Shown here piece after piece: positions 52,554-61,004 of a stretch of 64,000 nucleotides of DNA. Numbering within the stretch: the stretch's first letter is position 1; each line of letters starts with the position of its first letter. A program made the position numbers and the translations under genes. A model generated the notes under the pieces. The model was not told the DNA's origin and did no database searches. It saw nothing but the letters and a program-made list of their open reading frames with translations. Source of the stretch: CAVUWL01 sp963700105 (GTDB lineage: Bacteria; Actinomycetota; Thermoleophilia; Solirubrobacterales; 70-9); contig CAVOWL010000004.1 of assembly GCA_963700105.1 (NCBI GenBank), positions 1,054,001 through 1,118,000 of the forward strand, written 5' to 3'.

Positions 52554-53231
52554 ATGGGTCGACTGGCCGTCGTACTAGGCAGCAGTGCACTTGGCGCAGG
52601 CGGCGAGGCCCTGGCTGGGGCGGCGGCGGAGCACGGGGTCGCCGTCCTGCAGCGCCACGGAAGCGATGGTTATCAGCTGCCCGATCAAATTGATCATGTC
52701 GCCAACCTCAAAGCGCTCAACGAGCAGGGATGTGATCGTGTCCTCGCGATCGGCTCGGTCGGTTCGTTGAGCACCGATCTCACCGTCGGCAGCTTCCTCT
52801 GTCCCGACGATTTCATCGCTCTGCAGCTGGGTGTCTCCAGCCTCAGCGACGCGCGAGCCCACTTCGCTCCCGGGTTTGATCGCAGCTGGCGAGCGAAGGT
52901 CATTGCCGCCTGGGGAGCGCAGGAGCCCACCCTGCGCGACGGGGGTGTCTACTGGCAAACAATCGGGCCGCGCTTTGAGACCGCGGCGGAGATCAGACTG
53001 ATCGCAGGTCACGCCGACGTCGTCGGGATGACGCTGGCGGCAGAGTGCATCGTCGCCGGGGAGCTCGGACTCGCCTATGCGGCGATCTGCGTCGTGGATA
53101 ACCTCGCCAACGGCCTCAGCGCCGGCCCACTCTCGGTTGAGGCGATTCGCTTTGACCGAGATGCCAACTCCGAGCGCCTGCGGATCGCCCTGGGGAGGGT
53201 CCTGCCGCAATTGGGCGCGGTCGGTCCGTGA
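52554..53231 (+). CDS. MTAP/PNP-family nucleoside phosphorylase, probably methylthioinosine-specific
   Basis: 225 residues from the ATG at 52554. Family hallmarks: VVLGSSALG, IDHVANLKALNEQGCDRVLAIGSVGSL (span), QTIGPRFETAAEIRLI, and VVGMTLAAECIVAGELGLAYAAI (span). At the base-recognition position the sequence reads VVDNLANG. An Asn here is typical of 6-oxopurine enzymes (V-T-N-x-A-A-G), whereas MTA phosphorylases have Asp. With the adenosine-type deaminase encoded next (GTGA overlap), methylthioinosine phosphorylase is the best fit. Confidence 0.75.
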   Translation: MGRLAVVLGSSALGAGGEALAGAAAEHGVAVLQRHGSDGYQLPDQIDHVANLKALNEQGCDRVLAIGSVGSLSTDLTVGSFLCPDDFIALQLGVSSLSDARAHFAPGFDRSWRAKVIAAWGAQEPTLRDGGVYWQTIGPRFETAAEIRLIAGHADVVGMTLAAECIVAGELGLAYAAICVVDNLANGLSAGPLSVEAIRFDRDANSERLRIALGRVLPQLGAVGP

Positions 53232-54493
53232 GGGGGGGCTCAGCTGCTTCGCTGGCGATCATAAACGCCGTATTTAAGGGCGAGCGAATCGACTTACGCT
53301 GTGAGGGAGGAAGGATCGTCGAGCTCGGCGTCGGGATCGATCCGAGGTCTGCTGAGCGCTGCATAGACGCCGCGGGGGCCCACCTCGTCTCACCGCTTCT
53401 AAACGGCCACACCCACGCGGCGATGACCCTATTTCGGGGCGGGGGCGGAAATCTGCCGCTGATGCGCTGGCTGCGCGAGCGGGTCTGGCCGGTGGAGGCA
53501 GAGCTCGAGGCAGAGGATGTCTACTGGGGCACTCGACTGGCCTGCTTGGAGATGATCCGGACCGGAACCACGCGTTTTTGGGACATGTACTGGCAGCCGC
53601 TGGCCAGCGCGCGGGCAGTTTGCGACGCGGGCCTGCGGGCGATGATCGGCGGCCCGCTCCTTGACCTCGGAGCCAAACGGACCGGCACCCGCGAGCGCGT
53701 GCTCGAGGACATCGGCGAGCTGGCGAAGCTTGGCCCCGAGGTGGGGCCCGTACTCGCTCCCCACTCGATCTATGCGGTCAGTGAAGATCTTCTTCGCTGG
53801 TGCGCGCGGGTTGGCGCCGAGCACTCGCTGCCGATCCATATTCATCTTGCCGAGACAGAGGAGGAGGTGGACGAATGCTTCGAGCTGCATGGCCTGCGCC
53901 CCAGCGCCTACCTGGACCGGCTCGGCCTGCTTGGTGAGCGCACCCTGCTCGCCCATGGAGTGTTCCTCGACCGGGCCGAGCTGGAGCTGATTGCCGAGCG
54001 CGGCGCCACCGTGGTCACCAACCCGGTGGCCAACCAAAAGCTCGCCGTCGGCGGCGTCTTCCCCTACCCTCGGGCCCGCGAGGCGGGCGTCGCGGTTGGG
54101 CTAGGCAGCGACGGCGCCGGCTCAAATGACTCACTTGATCTGTTCTCGGATCTGAAGTCCTTCGCGCTGATCCAAAAGCATGCCGCGAAGGATCCAAGCG
54201 TGATCGATGCTGGTGAGGCGTGGGAGATAGCGACCGGGCGGCGCGCTCCACTGCTCGGCGGCGCCACCGGATTTAGCGAGGGCGCCGCAGCAGATCTGCT
54301 CCTCTTGCGCCGCAACTCTGAACAGCTCTGCATCGGCGAGCTCGCAGATGACCTCGTCTACGCCGCCTCCGGTTCGATCGTTGACACAACGGTGGTGGCT
54401 GGGCGGGTGCTGATGCAGGGCGGTGAGATCCCCGGAAGCGAGGAGGTGATCGCCCGGGCGCTCGAGCGCGCCCGTCGCCTTGGACTCAGCTGA
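53228..54493 (+). CDS. 5'-methylthioadenosine / S-adenosylhomocysteine deaminase-type amidohydrolase
   Basis: 421 residues, GTG start overlapping the phosphorylase stop (GTGA). Metal ligands and catalytic residues: NGHTHAAMTLFRGGG (HxH), PIHIHLAETEEEV, LLAHGVFLD, and VGLGSDGAGSNDSLDLF. The layout matches the MtaD/TrzN group, which deaminates methylthioadenosine and S-adenosylhomocysteine. With the phosphorylase it would convert methylthioadenosine to methylthioinosine and then to hypoxanthine and methylthioribose-1-phosphate, as in Pseudomonas. Confidence 0.85.
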   Translation: MRGGSAASLAIINAVFKGERIDLRCEGGRIVELGVGIDPRSAERCIDAAGAHLVSPLLNGHTHAAMTLFRGGGGNLPLMRWLRERVWPVEAELEAEDVYWGTRLACLEMIRTGTTRFWDMYWQPLASARAVCDAGLRAMIGGPLLDLGAKRTGTRERVLEDIGELAKLGPEVGPVLAPHSIYAVSEDLLRWCARVGAEHSLPIHIHLAETEEEVDECFELHGLRPSAYLDRLGLLGERTLLAHGVFLDRAELELIAERGATVVTNPVANQKLAVGGVFPYPRAREAGVAVGLGSDGAGSNDSLDLFSDLKSFALIQKHAAKDPSVIDAGEAWEIATGRRAPLLGGATGFSEGAAADLLLLRRNSEQLCIGELADDLVYAASGSIVDTTVVAGRVLMQGGEIPGSEEVIARALERARRLGLS

Positions 54494-54506
54494 GTCCTGC
54501 ACTCCG

Positions 54507-54575
54507 CCACCGCGAGAGAGGTGGCCCCACCGCGAGAGAGGTGGCCCCACCGCGAGAGAGGTGGCCCCACCGCGA
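54507..54575. repeat. Tandem 20-bp hairpin repeats, 3.5 copies
   Basis: CCACCGCGAGAGAGGTGGCC is repeated head to tail at 54507-54526, 54527-54546 and 54547-54566, then a 9-base partial copy to 54575. Each unit can form a CCACC/GGTGG hairpin. It lies between two convergent genes (stops at 54493 and 54591), so it may act as a bidirectional terminator or be a mini-satellite. Confidence 0.9.
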
Positions 54576-54590
54576 TCATGAGCTAGTCCT

Positions 54591-55826
54591 CTAGGCGATC
54601 GCGGCGCGGCGCGGGGCAGCTCGCGCCAACCTGGCAAAGCAGACCCGGGCCGCCCAGGCCGCCGAAATTCCCGAAACCGCGGCCAAGAGCAGCGCTACGC
54701 GCGGGCTGTAGGCCTCACAGAGCCAGCCGGTAAGTGGCGCGCCGATCGGCGTCGAGCCGAGAAAAACGACCGAATAAAGCGCCATCACCCTCCCCCTCAT
54801 CGCCGGGCGCACCGCGAGCTGCAAGGAGGAGTTGACGCTGGCGGCGAAGATGACGGCGGCGGCCCCCAACAGAGCCAGAACTGGCAGCTCAAAAACCAAA
54901 CTTGGCATCAGGGCCGCCAGCAACGCCATCGCTCCAAAGGCCAGCGCCCCAGCAGCGATCACCGGAGCTCCGGTGCGACGCCTCGATCCGATCACCAGCG
55001 CGCCAATCATCGAGCCCACGCCCATCGCTCCGAGCAGCGTCGCGTACACCGGTGCCCCGCCACCAAAGCTAAAGCGAGCCAGCAGGGGCAAGACGACCTG
55101 GAAGTTGAAACCAAATGTTCCAACCAGCGCCATCAGGGCGAGCGGCACCGCCAGCTCTGGGGTATGCCTGACGTAGCGCAGCCCGGCGCGGATCGCGCCG
55201 GGCTCTTGACCGGAGCGCGGCGCAGCTGCGAGCCGCTGCGGATCCATGCGCCAAAGCGCGATCATCATCGCGATGAAGGTGAGGGCATTGACGGCAAAAC
55301 ACGGCACGACCCCGAAGGCGGCGATCAGCAGCCCGGCGATCGCCGGCCCGGCGATCCGCGCCGCCTGGACGATGACGCTGTTGAGGCTGACCGCGTTAAC
55401 GACGCGATCCGCCCCGACCATCTCAATCACAAAGCTCTGCCTGGTCGGGTTATCGACCGCGTTGACAGCACCTCTGGCGAGAACCGCCAGGTAGACCATC
55501 CACGGCACCACGATGCCGGTTGCGGTGACTGCAAGCAGCCCCAGGGCCGGAATCATCATCAACCCCTGGGTGATCAGCAATAGACGGCGCTTGGGAAGAC
55601 GATCGGCCAGCAGCCCTCCCCAGGCCCCGCCGAGCAGGATCGGCAGAAATTCCAAAGCAGTGGTCAGTCCGACCGCGAGGCCGCTGTTGGTCAGACTGAG
55701 GATCAACCAAATTGTTGCCACCGACTGCATCCAGTTGCCCGACAGCGAGATCACCTGTCCGACGAAGTAGCGGCGGTAGTTGGGAACGCCGAGAGAGTGA
55801 AAGGATCGTCGCAGGGCGCCGCTCAA
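54591..55826 (-). CDS. MFS-type efflux transporter (EntS/MFS_3-like)
   Basis: 411 residues, 12 predicted helices. N-terminal NYRRYFVGQVISLSGNWMQSVATIWLIL (span) and GAWGGLLADRLPKRRLLLITQ (motif A) identify the MFS_3/enterobactin-exporter group; ARGAVNAVDNPTRQSFVIEMVG is another hallmark. The TTG start overlaps the marR stop (TTGA). The MarR partner makes it a likely drug- or metabolite-responsive exporter; the substrate is unknown. Confidence 0.88.
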   Translation of the reverse strand: MSGALRRSFHSLGVPNYRRYFVGQVISLSGNWMQSVATIWLILSLTNSGLAVGLTTALEFLPILLGGAWGGLLADRLPKRRLLLITQGLMMIPALGLLAVTATGIVVPWMVYLAVLARGAVNAVDNPTRQSFVIEMVGADRVVNAVSLNSVIVQAARIAGPAIAGLLIAAFGVVPCFAVNALTFIAMMIALWRMDPQRLAAAPRSGQEPGAIRAGLRYVRHTPELAVPLALMALVGTFGFNFQVVLPLLARFSFGGGAPVYATLLGAMGVGSMIGALVIGSRRRTGAPVIAAGALAFGAMALLAALMPSLVFELPVLALLGAAAVIFAASVNSSLQLAVRPAMRGRVMALYSVVFLGSTPIGAPLTGWLCEAYSPRVALLLAAVSGISAAWAARVCFARLARAAPRRAAIA

Positions 55827-56284
55827 CAGCGCTCGCCGTCCAGCATCTTCTCGAGGATCTCCGCGGCACGCCCCAGCGTTGCCAGATCGGCCTCCGACAG
55901 CTCACGCATGCGGCGCGCCAGGTAGGCGTTCTTGCGAGCGCGAAGGCGGCGAAGGCGCGCTCGGCCGCTGGCGTTTGCGCTGATCATCGCGCTGCGACCG
56001 TCATTGGGATCCGGCGTTCGCTCAATCAGCCCTGCCGCACTGAGGGAGGCGAGCGTACGGGTCACGGTGGGGCGTTTGACGCGCTCGATCAGGGCCAGCT
56101 CACTTGGGGTGAGGGGCCCGTGTCGCTCGATCGTCGAGAGCGCCGAGGTGGAGGTGGGTGAGAGAAATCCCGTTGCTTCGCCGGCCTCTTGGCGCAGCCG
56201 ACGCGCGGTTCGAGCGATCGCCAGTCGCAACCTCGCCGAGGAGTCCACGGCTGGTCCGTCCGCTGTTTGCAAAGTACTTTGCAT
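55823..56284 (-). CDS. MarR-family transcriptional repressor
   Basis: 153 residues from an ATG at 56284 with no visible Shine-Dalgarno; a GTG at 56248 (residue 13, giving DSSARLRLAIARTARRLRQ) may be the true start, because the palindrome TGCAAAGTACTTTGCA covers the upstream ATG. Winged helix: LTPSELALIERVKRPTVTRTLASLSAAGLIERTPDPNDGRSAMI (span) with the DxRS wing. Translationally coupled to the MFS gene and divergent from an ABC exporter, it probably controls both. Confidence 0.88.
   Translation of the reverse strand: MQSTLQTADGPAVDSSARLRLAIARTARRLRQEAGEATGFLSPTSTSALSTIERHGPLTPSELALIERVKRPTVTRTLASLSAAGLIERTPDPNDGRSAMISANASGRARLRRLRARKNAYLARRMRELSEADLATLGRAAEILEKMLDGERC
56268..56283. promoter_or_regulatory. 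16-bp palindrome, probable MarR operator
   Basis: TGCAAAGTACTTTGCA is a perfect palindrome between the divergent marR-MFS and ABC genes. It lies next to an AT-rich stretch (56284-56325) with repeated AATTAG, suitable for overlapping promoters. Autoregulation by the MarR protein is inferred. Confidence 0.6.
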
Positions 56285-56342
56285 TGATAATTAGTTTAGC
56301 AAATTAGCTTTGATTCCACCTTTTTGGGTAGCTTGGGAGGGG

Positions 56343-57260
56343 ATGAGCGAGGCAGCCATCAGGGTCAGCGGACTGCGCAAGTACTACGGGGAGTACGAGG
56401 CGGTGCGCGGAATCGACTTCGAGGTCGCCCCGGGCGAGGTCTTCGGCTTCCTTGGCCCAAATGGCGCCGGCAAGACGACGACGATCGAGATCCTTGAGGG
56501 CTATCGCGCCCGCAGTGACGGCGAGGTCTCGGTCCTTGGTGTCGATCCGGCGAGCCCGACCCGGGCCTGGCGAAACCGGGTGGGCCTAGTCCTGCAGGAG
56601 TGCGAGCTTGACCCGATGCTGACCGTCGCCGAGGTGATCGGGCTCTTTGCGAGTTTCTATGAGAAGCCGCGGCGGGTGGCGGAGACGGTTGATCTAGTCG
56701 GCCTCGCCGATAAAAAGGACGCCCGCATCGGCTCGCTGTCGGGCGGCCAAAAGAGGCGCGTGGACGTTGGGGTCGGAATCGTCGGGGACCCCGATCTGAT
56801 CTTCCTCGACGAGCCGACAACGGGCTTTGATCCAAGCGCCCGTCGCGACGCCTGGAAGATGATCGAGGGGCTAAAGGCGCTCGGTAAGACGGTCTTCCTC
56901 ACTACCCACTACATGGATGAGGCTCAACACCTCGCAGACCGGGCGGCGATCCTCCGCGATGGCCAGATCGTCGCGCAGGGCCCGATGGAGCAACTTGGAG
57001 ACAGCCTCGGCCAACCCACCGCGATCACCTTCACCCCCAGGGACGGGCTCGGCGCCGAGCAGCTGCGCACCCAGCTGGGCCTTGAGGTCACCGGCTCCGC
57101 CGCCGGGATCAGGATCGAGACGGACCGCCCCCAGGAGGACCTCCTGCGCCTGCTATCCCTGGCCGCCGACCGTGGCGCTCGCCTTGATGATCTCGAGGTG
57201 CGCCGGCCCAACCTCGAGGACATCTTCCTCGAGCTAACGTCTGCGGGCAGCGAGCAATGA
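56343..57260 (+). CDS. ABC exporter ATP-binding subunit (DrrA/CcmA type)
   Basis: 305 residues from the ATG at 56343, with GGGAGG just upstream; the upstream frame adds 11 unlikely residues. Walker A GPNGAGKTTTIE, Q-loop LQECELDPMLT, signature SLSGGQKRRVDVGV, Walker B LIFLDEPTTGFDP, His switch TTHYMDEA. The C-terminal 70 residues are the DrrA-type extension (PNLEDIFLELT). Forms an exporter with the permease that follows (ATGA overlap). Drug or lipid export is typical. Confidence 0.92.
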   Translation: MSEAAIRVSGLRKYYGEYEAVRGIDFEVAPGEVFGFLGPNGAGKTTTIEILEGYRARSDGEVSVLGVDPASPTRAWRNRVGLVLQECELDPMLTVAEVIGLFASFYEKPRRVAETVDLVGLADKKDARIGSLSGGQKRRVDVGVGIVGDPDLIFLDEPTTGFDPSARRDAWKMIEGLKALGKTVFLTTHYMDEAQHLADRAAILRDGQIVAQGPMEQLGDSLGQPTAITFTPRDGLGAEQLRTQLGLEVTGSAAGIRIETDRPQEDLLRLLSLAADRGARLDDLEVRRPNLEDIFLELTSAGSEQ

Positions 57261-58051
57261 ACAACCGCGCGATGGTCTTTGCCCAGACCTCCGCGGCGCT
57301 CAAAGTGGCGCTCAGGACCCCCCGCACCGTCGTCTTTTCGGGGATCTTCCCGCTCGTCTTGCTGGTTCTCTTCAACTCAATCTTCATCAAGGGCGGCGCC
57401 CACAGCGAATCGCTGCCCGGAGGACTCAGGATTAGCGCCGAGGCGTATTTCACGGCCGGGATAGCCGCCTACGCAATCGCACTTTCCACCTTCACCACGC
57501 TCGCCGTGAGCCTCACCACCCAGCGCGAGAGCGGCCAACTGAAGCGACTGCGGGGCACCCCGATGCCCGCCTGGACGTTCATACTCGCCCAGATTGTCCG
57601 CGCGACCCTGCAGGCAGTATTGATCACGGCCCTGTTGCTGATCGTCGGATCCTTCTTTTATGACGTTCAGATCCCAGGCTCGACGCTGCCCGGCTTCATC
57701 GTCTACGTCATCCTCGGCACCGCGGCGATGTGCGCACTGGGGATCGCCCTGACCGCCTTCACCCCGACCACCGAGGCCGCCTCGACGATTGCTCCCTTCA
57801 GCGTCGTTTTGCTTGCTTTTATATCCGGGGTCTGGATTCCGGTACAACGGCTCCCAAACTGGCTGGAGTCAGTCGGCAAGATATTTCCCCTGTATCACCT
57901 CAGCCTTGGCCTGCAGACGACGCTGGCCCCGGAAGCGAGCGGCAGTGGTTTGAGTGCTTCCAACGTTTTTGCCCTGCTGGCTTGGGCGGCGGTAGGCGCC
58001 TGGATCGCCGCTCGGCGCTTCCGATGGGAGCCGCAGGCCTCACGCGGCTGA
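57257..58051 (+). CDS. ABC-2-type permease
   Basis: 264 residues, six helices. ABC2_membrane pattern: ALRTPRTVVFSGIFPLVLLVLFNSIF (span), YFTAGIAAYAIALSTFTTLAVSLTTQRESGQLKRLRGTP (span; the REsGxLkrLRgTP motif), and the C-terminal IAPFSVVLLAFISGVWIPVQRLPNWL (span). ATGA overlap with the ATPase gene makes one transporter. Confidence 0.92.
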   Translation: MNNRAMVFAQTSAALKVALRTPRTVVFSGIFPLVLLVLFNSIFIKGGAHSESLPGGLRISAEAYFTAGIAAYAIALSTFTTLAVSLTTQRESGQLKRLRGTPMPAWTFILAQIVRATLQAVLITALLLIVGSFFYDVQIPGSTLPGFIVYVILGTAAMCALGIALTAFTPTTEAASTIAPFSVVLLAFISGVWIPVQRLPNWLESVGKIFPLYHLSLGLQTTLAPEASGSGLSASNVFALLAWAAVGAWIAARRFRWEPQASRG

Positions 58052-58107
58052 GTTGACCTCCCTATGCCCGGCGATCGGTCTGGAGTGCGACCTTGGAAAT
58101 CCAGCCC

Positions 58108-58141
58108 CTTTGCCGCAAGAGCTTTTTGCCGCAAGAGCTTT
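58108..58141 (+). repeat. Short tandem duplication
   Basis: TTGCCGCAAGAGCTTT occurs twice in immediate succession between the ABC permease gene and acsA. Probably a small slippage duplication. Confidence 0.5.
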
Positions 58142-58226
58142 CTCCAATTGCCCGGCGAAGCGATGAGAGCCGAACGGCTCGCGCCGAGTGCCGAGGTGCT
58201 CACCCGGGCTTTTTCGGCGGGCACCC

Positions 58227-60218
58227 TCAGTCTGCTGTCTGGTCCTCCTCCGCGGCAATCTTTGCCTCCAACTCAGACATCACATCGGGATCTCTTAGCG
58301 TCGTCACATCTCCAAGCGCGCGACCCTCGGCGATGTCTCGCAGCAGCCGCCTCATGATCTTTCCCGACCTCGTCTTTGGCAGTTCGGCCGCCCAGATGAT
58401 CCGCTTGGGACGAGCAAATTTGCCGATTCGCTCCGCGACCAAAGCACGAATCTCTTCGATCAGATCATCGCTTTCGGCGGTATCACCGCGCAGCGTGACG
58501 AAGGCGCAGATTGCCTGGCCGCTGTCCTCATCGGATTGACCGATTACGGCCGCCTCGGCCACCTTCTCATGGGCGACGATCGCCGACTCGACTTCTGCGG
58601 TCGAGAGGCGGTGACCGGAGACGTTGACGACATCATCGATCCGACCGATCACCCAGAAGTAGCCGTCGCGGTCACGACGCGCCGCATCGCCGACCAGATA
58701 GGTCCCCGGGCCGAATCGAGAGAAATAGGTGTCGATGAAGCGCTCGTCCTCCTTGTAGAGACCGCGGAGCATCGAGGGCCAGGGCCGCTGCAGGACCAGC
58801 AGACCCTGCCCCTCGGTGACCGGCTCGGGGCGACCCTCCTCAACCACCTCGGCGCTGACTCCGGGGAAGGGAGTAGTCGCCGAGCCTGGCTTGGTAGCGG
58901 TGATCCCTGGTAGCGGCGTGATCATGATCGAGCCGGTCTCCGTTTGCCACCAGGTGTCGACGATCGGGCAGCGTTCGGCGCCAATCACCTTGTGGTACCA
59001 GAGCCAGGCCTTGGGGTTGATCGGCTCCCCAACTGAGCCCAGTAGCCGCAGCGATGAGAGGTCAAATTTTTCTGGGATATCGGCGCCCCACTTGATGAAG
59101 GTGCGAATCGCGGTTGGGGCCGCGTAGAGAATCGTCGCCCCGTAGCGCTCGATCAGCTCCCACCAGATGCCCTGGTGGGGATAGTCGGGAGCCCCCTCCC
59201 ACATCACGCTGGTCGCCCCGTTGCAAAGCGGCCCGTAGACAATGTAGGAGTGACCGGTGACCCAGCCGACGTCGGCGGCGCACCAGTAGACGTCGGACTC
59301 AGGCTTTAGGTCAAAGACGTATTTGTGGGTTGCCGCGACCCCGGTCAGGTAACCGCCGGTGGTGTGCAGGATTCCCTTTGGCTTCGCGGTGGAACCGGAG
59401 GTGTAGAGGATGAAAAGCGGGTGCTCTGCCTCCATCGGCTCGGCCGGGCAATCTGGGCTGGCGGCCGCCAGAACCTCCTCATAGAAGTGATCGCGCCCCT
59501 CCCTCATCGGGCACTCAATCCCGGTGTGGCCAACCACGATGATCGTCTCAAGCGTGCCCAGGTCACCCATGTGCTCATCCACCTGAGCCTTGATCGGAGC
59601 TGTCTTGCCCTTGCGGCGGGCTCCGTCGACGGTGACCAGCGCCCTTGCCTCGGAGAACTCCATCCGCTCGCGCACCGACTCCGCCGAAAAACCGCCGAAG
59701 ACCACGTTGTGGATTGCGCCGATCCGCGCGCAGCCGAGCATTGCGACGACCACCTCGGGGATCATCGGCAAGTAGATGCCGACCACATCGCCCTTGCCGA
59801 CGCCGAGGTCTTTGAGCGCGTTGGCAAATCGCTGCACGTCGCGATGCAGCTCGGCGTAGGTGACGTCGCGCTCCTCACCCTCCTCCCCGCGCCAGTGGTA
59901 GGCAACCCGATCGCCCCGACCAGCCTCGACATGGCGGTCGAGGCAGTTGGCCGAGGCGTTCAGGCGCCCGTCCTCAAACCAGCGATAAAACGGCGGCGAA
60001 GATTGATCCAGCCCCTGATCGGGGACGCGGTCCCAATCAAGCAGCGCCTTGGCCTGCTCCATCCACCAGGCCTCGGGGTCAGCGCCGGCCTGCTCATAGA
60101 CCTTGGGGTCATTCCAAAGAGCCCGGTTGCGAAACTCCTCGGGGGGCTCGAAGCGCTCAACCTTCAACAGGGCGCTCAACTCCTGCTCAAGACCCGCTGT
60201 TTCTTGCTTCGCTGCCAT
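58227..60218 (-). CDS. acsA: Acetyl-CoA synthetase
   Basis: 663 residues from the ATG at 60218 (GAGGGAGAAG upstream). AMP-forming signature YTSGSTAKPKGILHTTGG, VDTWWQTETGSIMITPLPG, DVVNVSGHRLSTAEVESA, and the C-terminal PKTRSGKIMRR, whose Lys is the catalytic residue controlled by acetylation in this family. It makes acetyl-CoA from acetate, ATP and CoA. It follows satP by 22 bp on the same strand, so uptake and activation are co-expressed. Confidence 0.96.
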   Translation of the reverse strand: MAAKQETAGLEQELSALLKVERFEPPEEFRNRALWNDPKVYEQAGADPEAWWMEQAKALLDWDRVPDQGLDQSSPPFYRWFEDGRLNASANCLDRHVEAGRGDRVAYHWRGEEGEERDVTYAELHRDVQRFANALKDLGVGKGDVVGIYLPMIPEVVVAMLGCARIGAIHNVVFGGFSAESVRERMEFSEARALVTVDGARRKGKTAPIKAQVDEHMGDLGTLETIIVVGHTGIECPMREGRDHFYEEVLAAASPDCPAEPMEAEHPLFILYTSGSTAKPKGILHTTGGYLTGVAATHKYVFDLKPESDVYWCAADVGWVTGHSYIVYGPLCNGATSVMWEGAPDYPHQGIWWELIERYGATILYAAPTAIRTFIKWGADIPEKFDLSSLRLLGSVGEPINPKAWLWYHKVIGAERCPIVDTWWQTETGSIMITPLPGITATKPGSATTPFPGVSAEVVEEGRPEPVTEGQGLLVLQRPWPSMLRGLYKEDERFIDTYFSRFGPGTYLVGDAARRDRDGYFWVIGRIDDVVNVSGHRLSTAEVESAIVAHEKVAEAAVIGQSDEDSGQAICAFVTLRGDTAESDDLIEEIRALVAERIGKFARPKRIIWAAELPKTRSGKIMRRLLRDIAEGRALGDVTTLRDPDVMSELEAKIAAEEDQTAD

Positions 60219-60240
60219 CTTCTTCTCCCTCTCGCGGACC

Positions 60241-60894
60241 TCAGCGACCGAGCGGCCCAACCGGCAAGACCGTGCGGCCGAAGGTCGAGTTTGTGACCGC
60301 TGCAAACGATGCATACCAGGCCGCGGCGGCTGTCGCCAATCCAAACCATCCCCCAGCCTTGATCACGCTTTCGGTGCCACCTGAGTTACCGATGCCGAGC
60401 AAGAAGAAGGTGACCGCGAGCAAGAAGAAGACGACCGCGATCGCAATCGTCGTGCGCAGCGAGGCGATGAACATGTAGGCGGTGAATATCCCCCAAGCGA
60501 TCAGGTAAAGGCCGATGGCATCGCCGGCATGCGCCGCCGGGATGGTCGGGGCAAAAAAGGTTACGAGCGCCCAGAACGAGAGCCAGAATGCCCCGAATGA
60601 GGTGAAGGCGACCGCGCCAAAGGTGTTTCCGGTTCGGAACTCCCACATCCCGGCCAAGATTTGGGCGATCCCACCGTAGGCGAGCGCCAGTCCCAACACC
60701 ACCGGCTCTCCAGCGCGATTTACCAAATTGGCGTTGAACATACTGAGGACAAAGGTGGTGAGGGCAAAGGCCCCGAGCCCCAACGGCCCTGGGTCGGCCG
60801 GTTTCCAACCCGCACCGACCTGGGCGGCGCCGACCACCTGATGACCATCTTCCCCGTGGATCGGCTCCCGGGTGCGAATCGATGCAGACTCCAT
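60241..60894 (-). CDS. satP: GPR1/FUN34/YaaH-type acetate transporter
   Basis: 217 residues with six helices. Family hallmarks: ADPGPLGLGAFALTTFVLSMFNA (the N-P-G-L-like start), GGIAQILAGMWEFRTGNTFGAVAFTSFGAFWLS (span), and LIAWGIFTAYMFIASLRT. It takes up acetate (or succinate). The N-terminal 40 residues are a polar cytoplasmic extension. The adjacent acsA strongly supports acetate. Confidence 0.9.
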   Translation of the reverse strand: MESASIRTREPIHGEDGHQVVGAAQVGAGWKPADPGPLGLGAFALTTFVLSMFNANLVNRAGEPVVLGLALAYGGIAQILAGMWEFRTGNTFGAVAFTSFGAFWLSFWALVTFFAPTIPAAHAGDAIGLYLIAWGIFTAYMFIASLRTTIAIAVVFFLLAVTFFLLGIGNSGGTESVIKAGGWFGLATAAAAWYASFAAVTNSTFGRTVLPVGPLGR

Positions 60895-61004
60895 GGGATC
60901 TCCTTCCCTAGCCGCCCCTCACGGGTACGCCGCCGGGGCGGAAGCTGGTTAGCCGCTATCCAAGTACCCACCCCCACAGAAATCATGCCAACCGGGCTAG
61001 CAGC

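Noticed and set aside
59325..60296. Long plus-strand frame opposite acsA
   Set aside because: Antisense shadow of a fully conserved gene.
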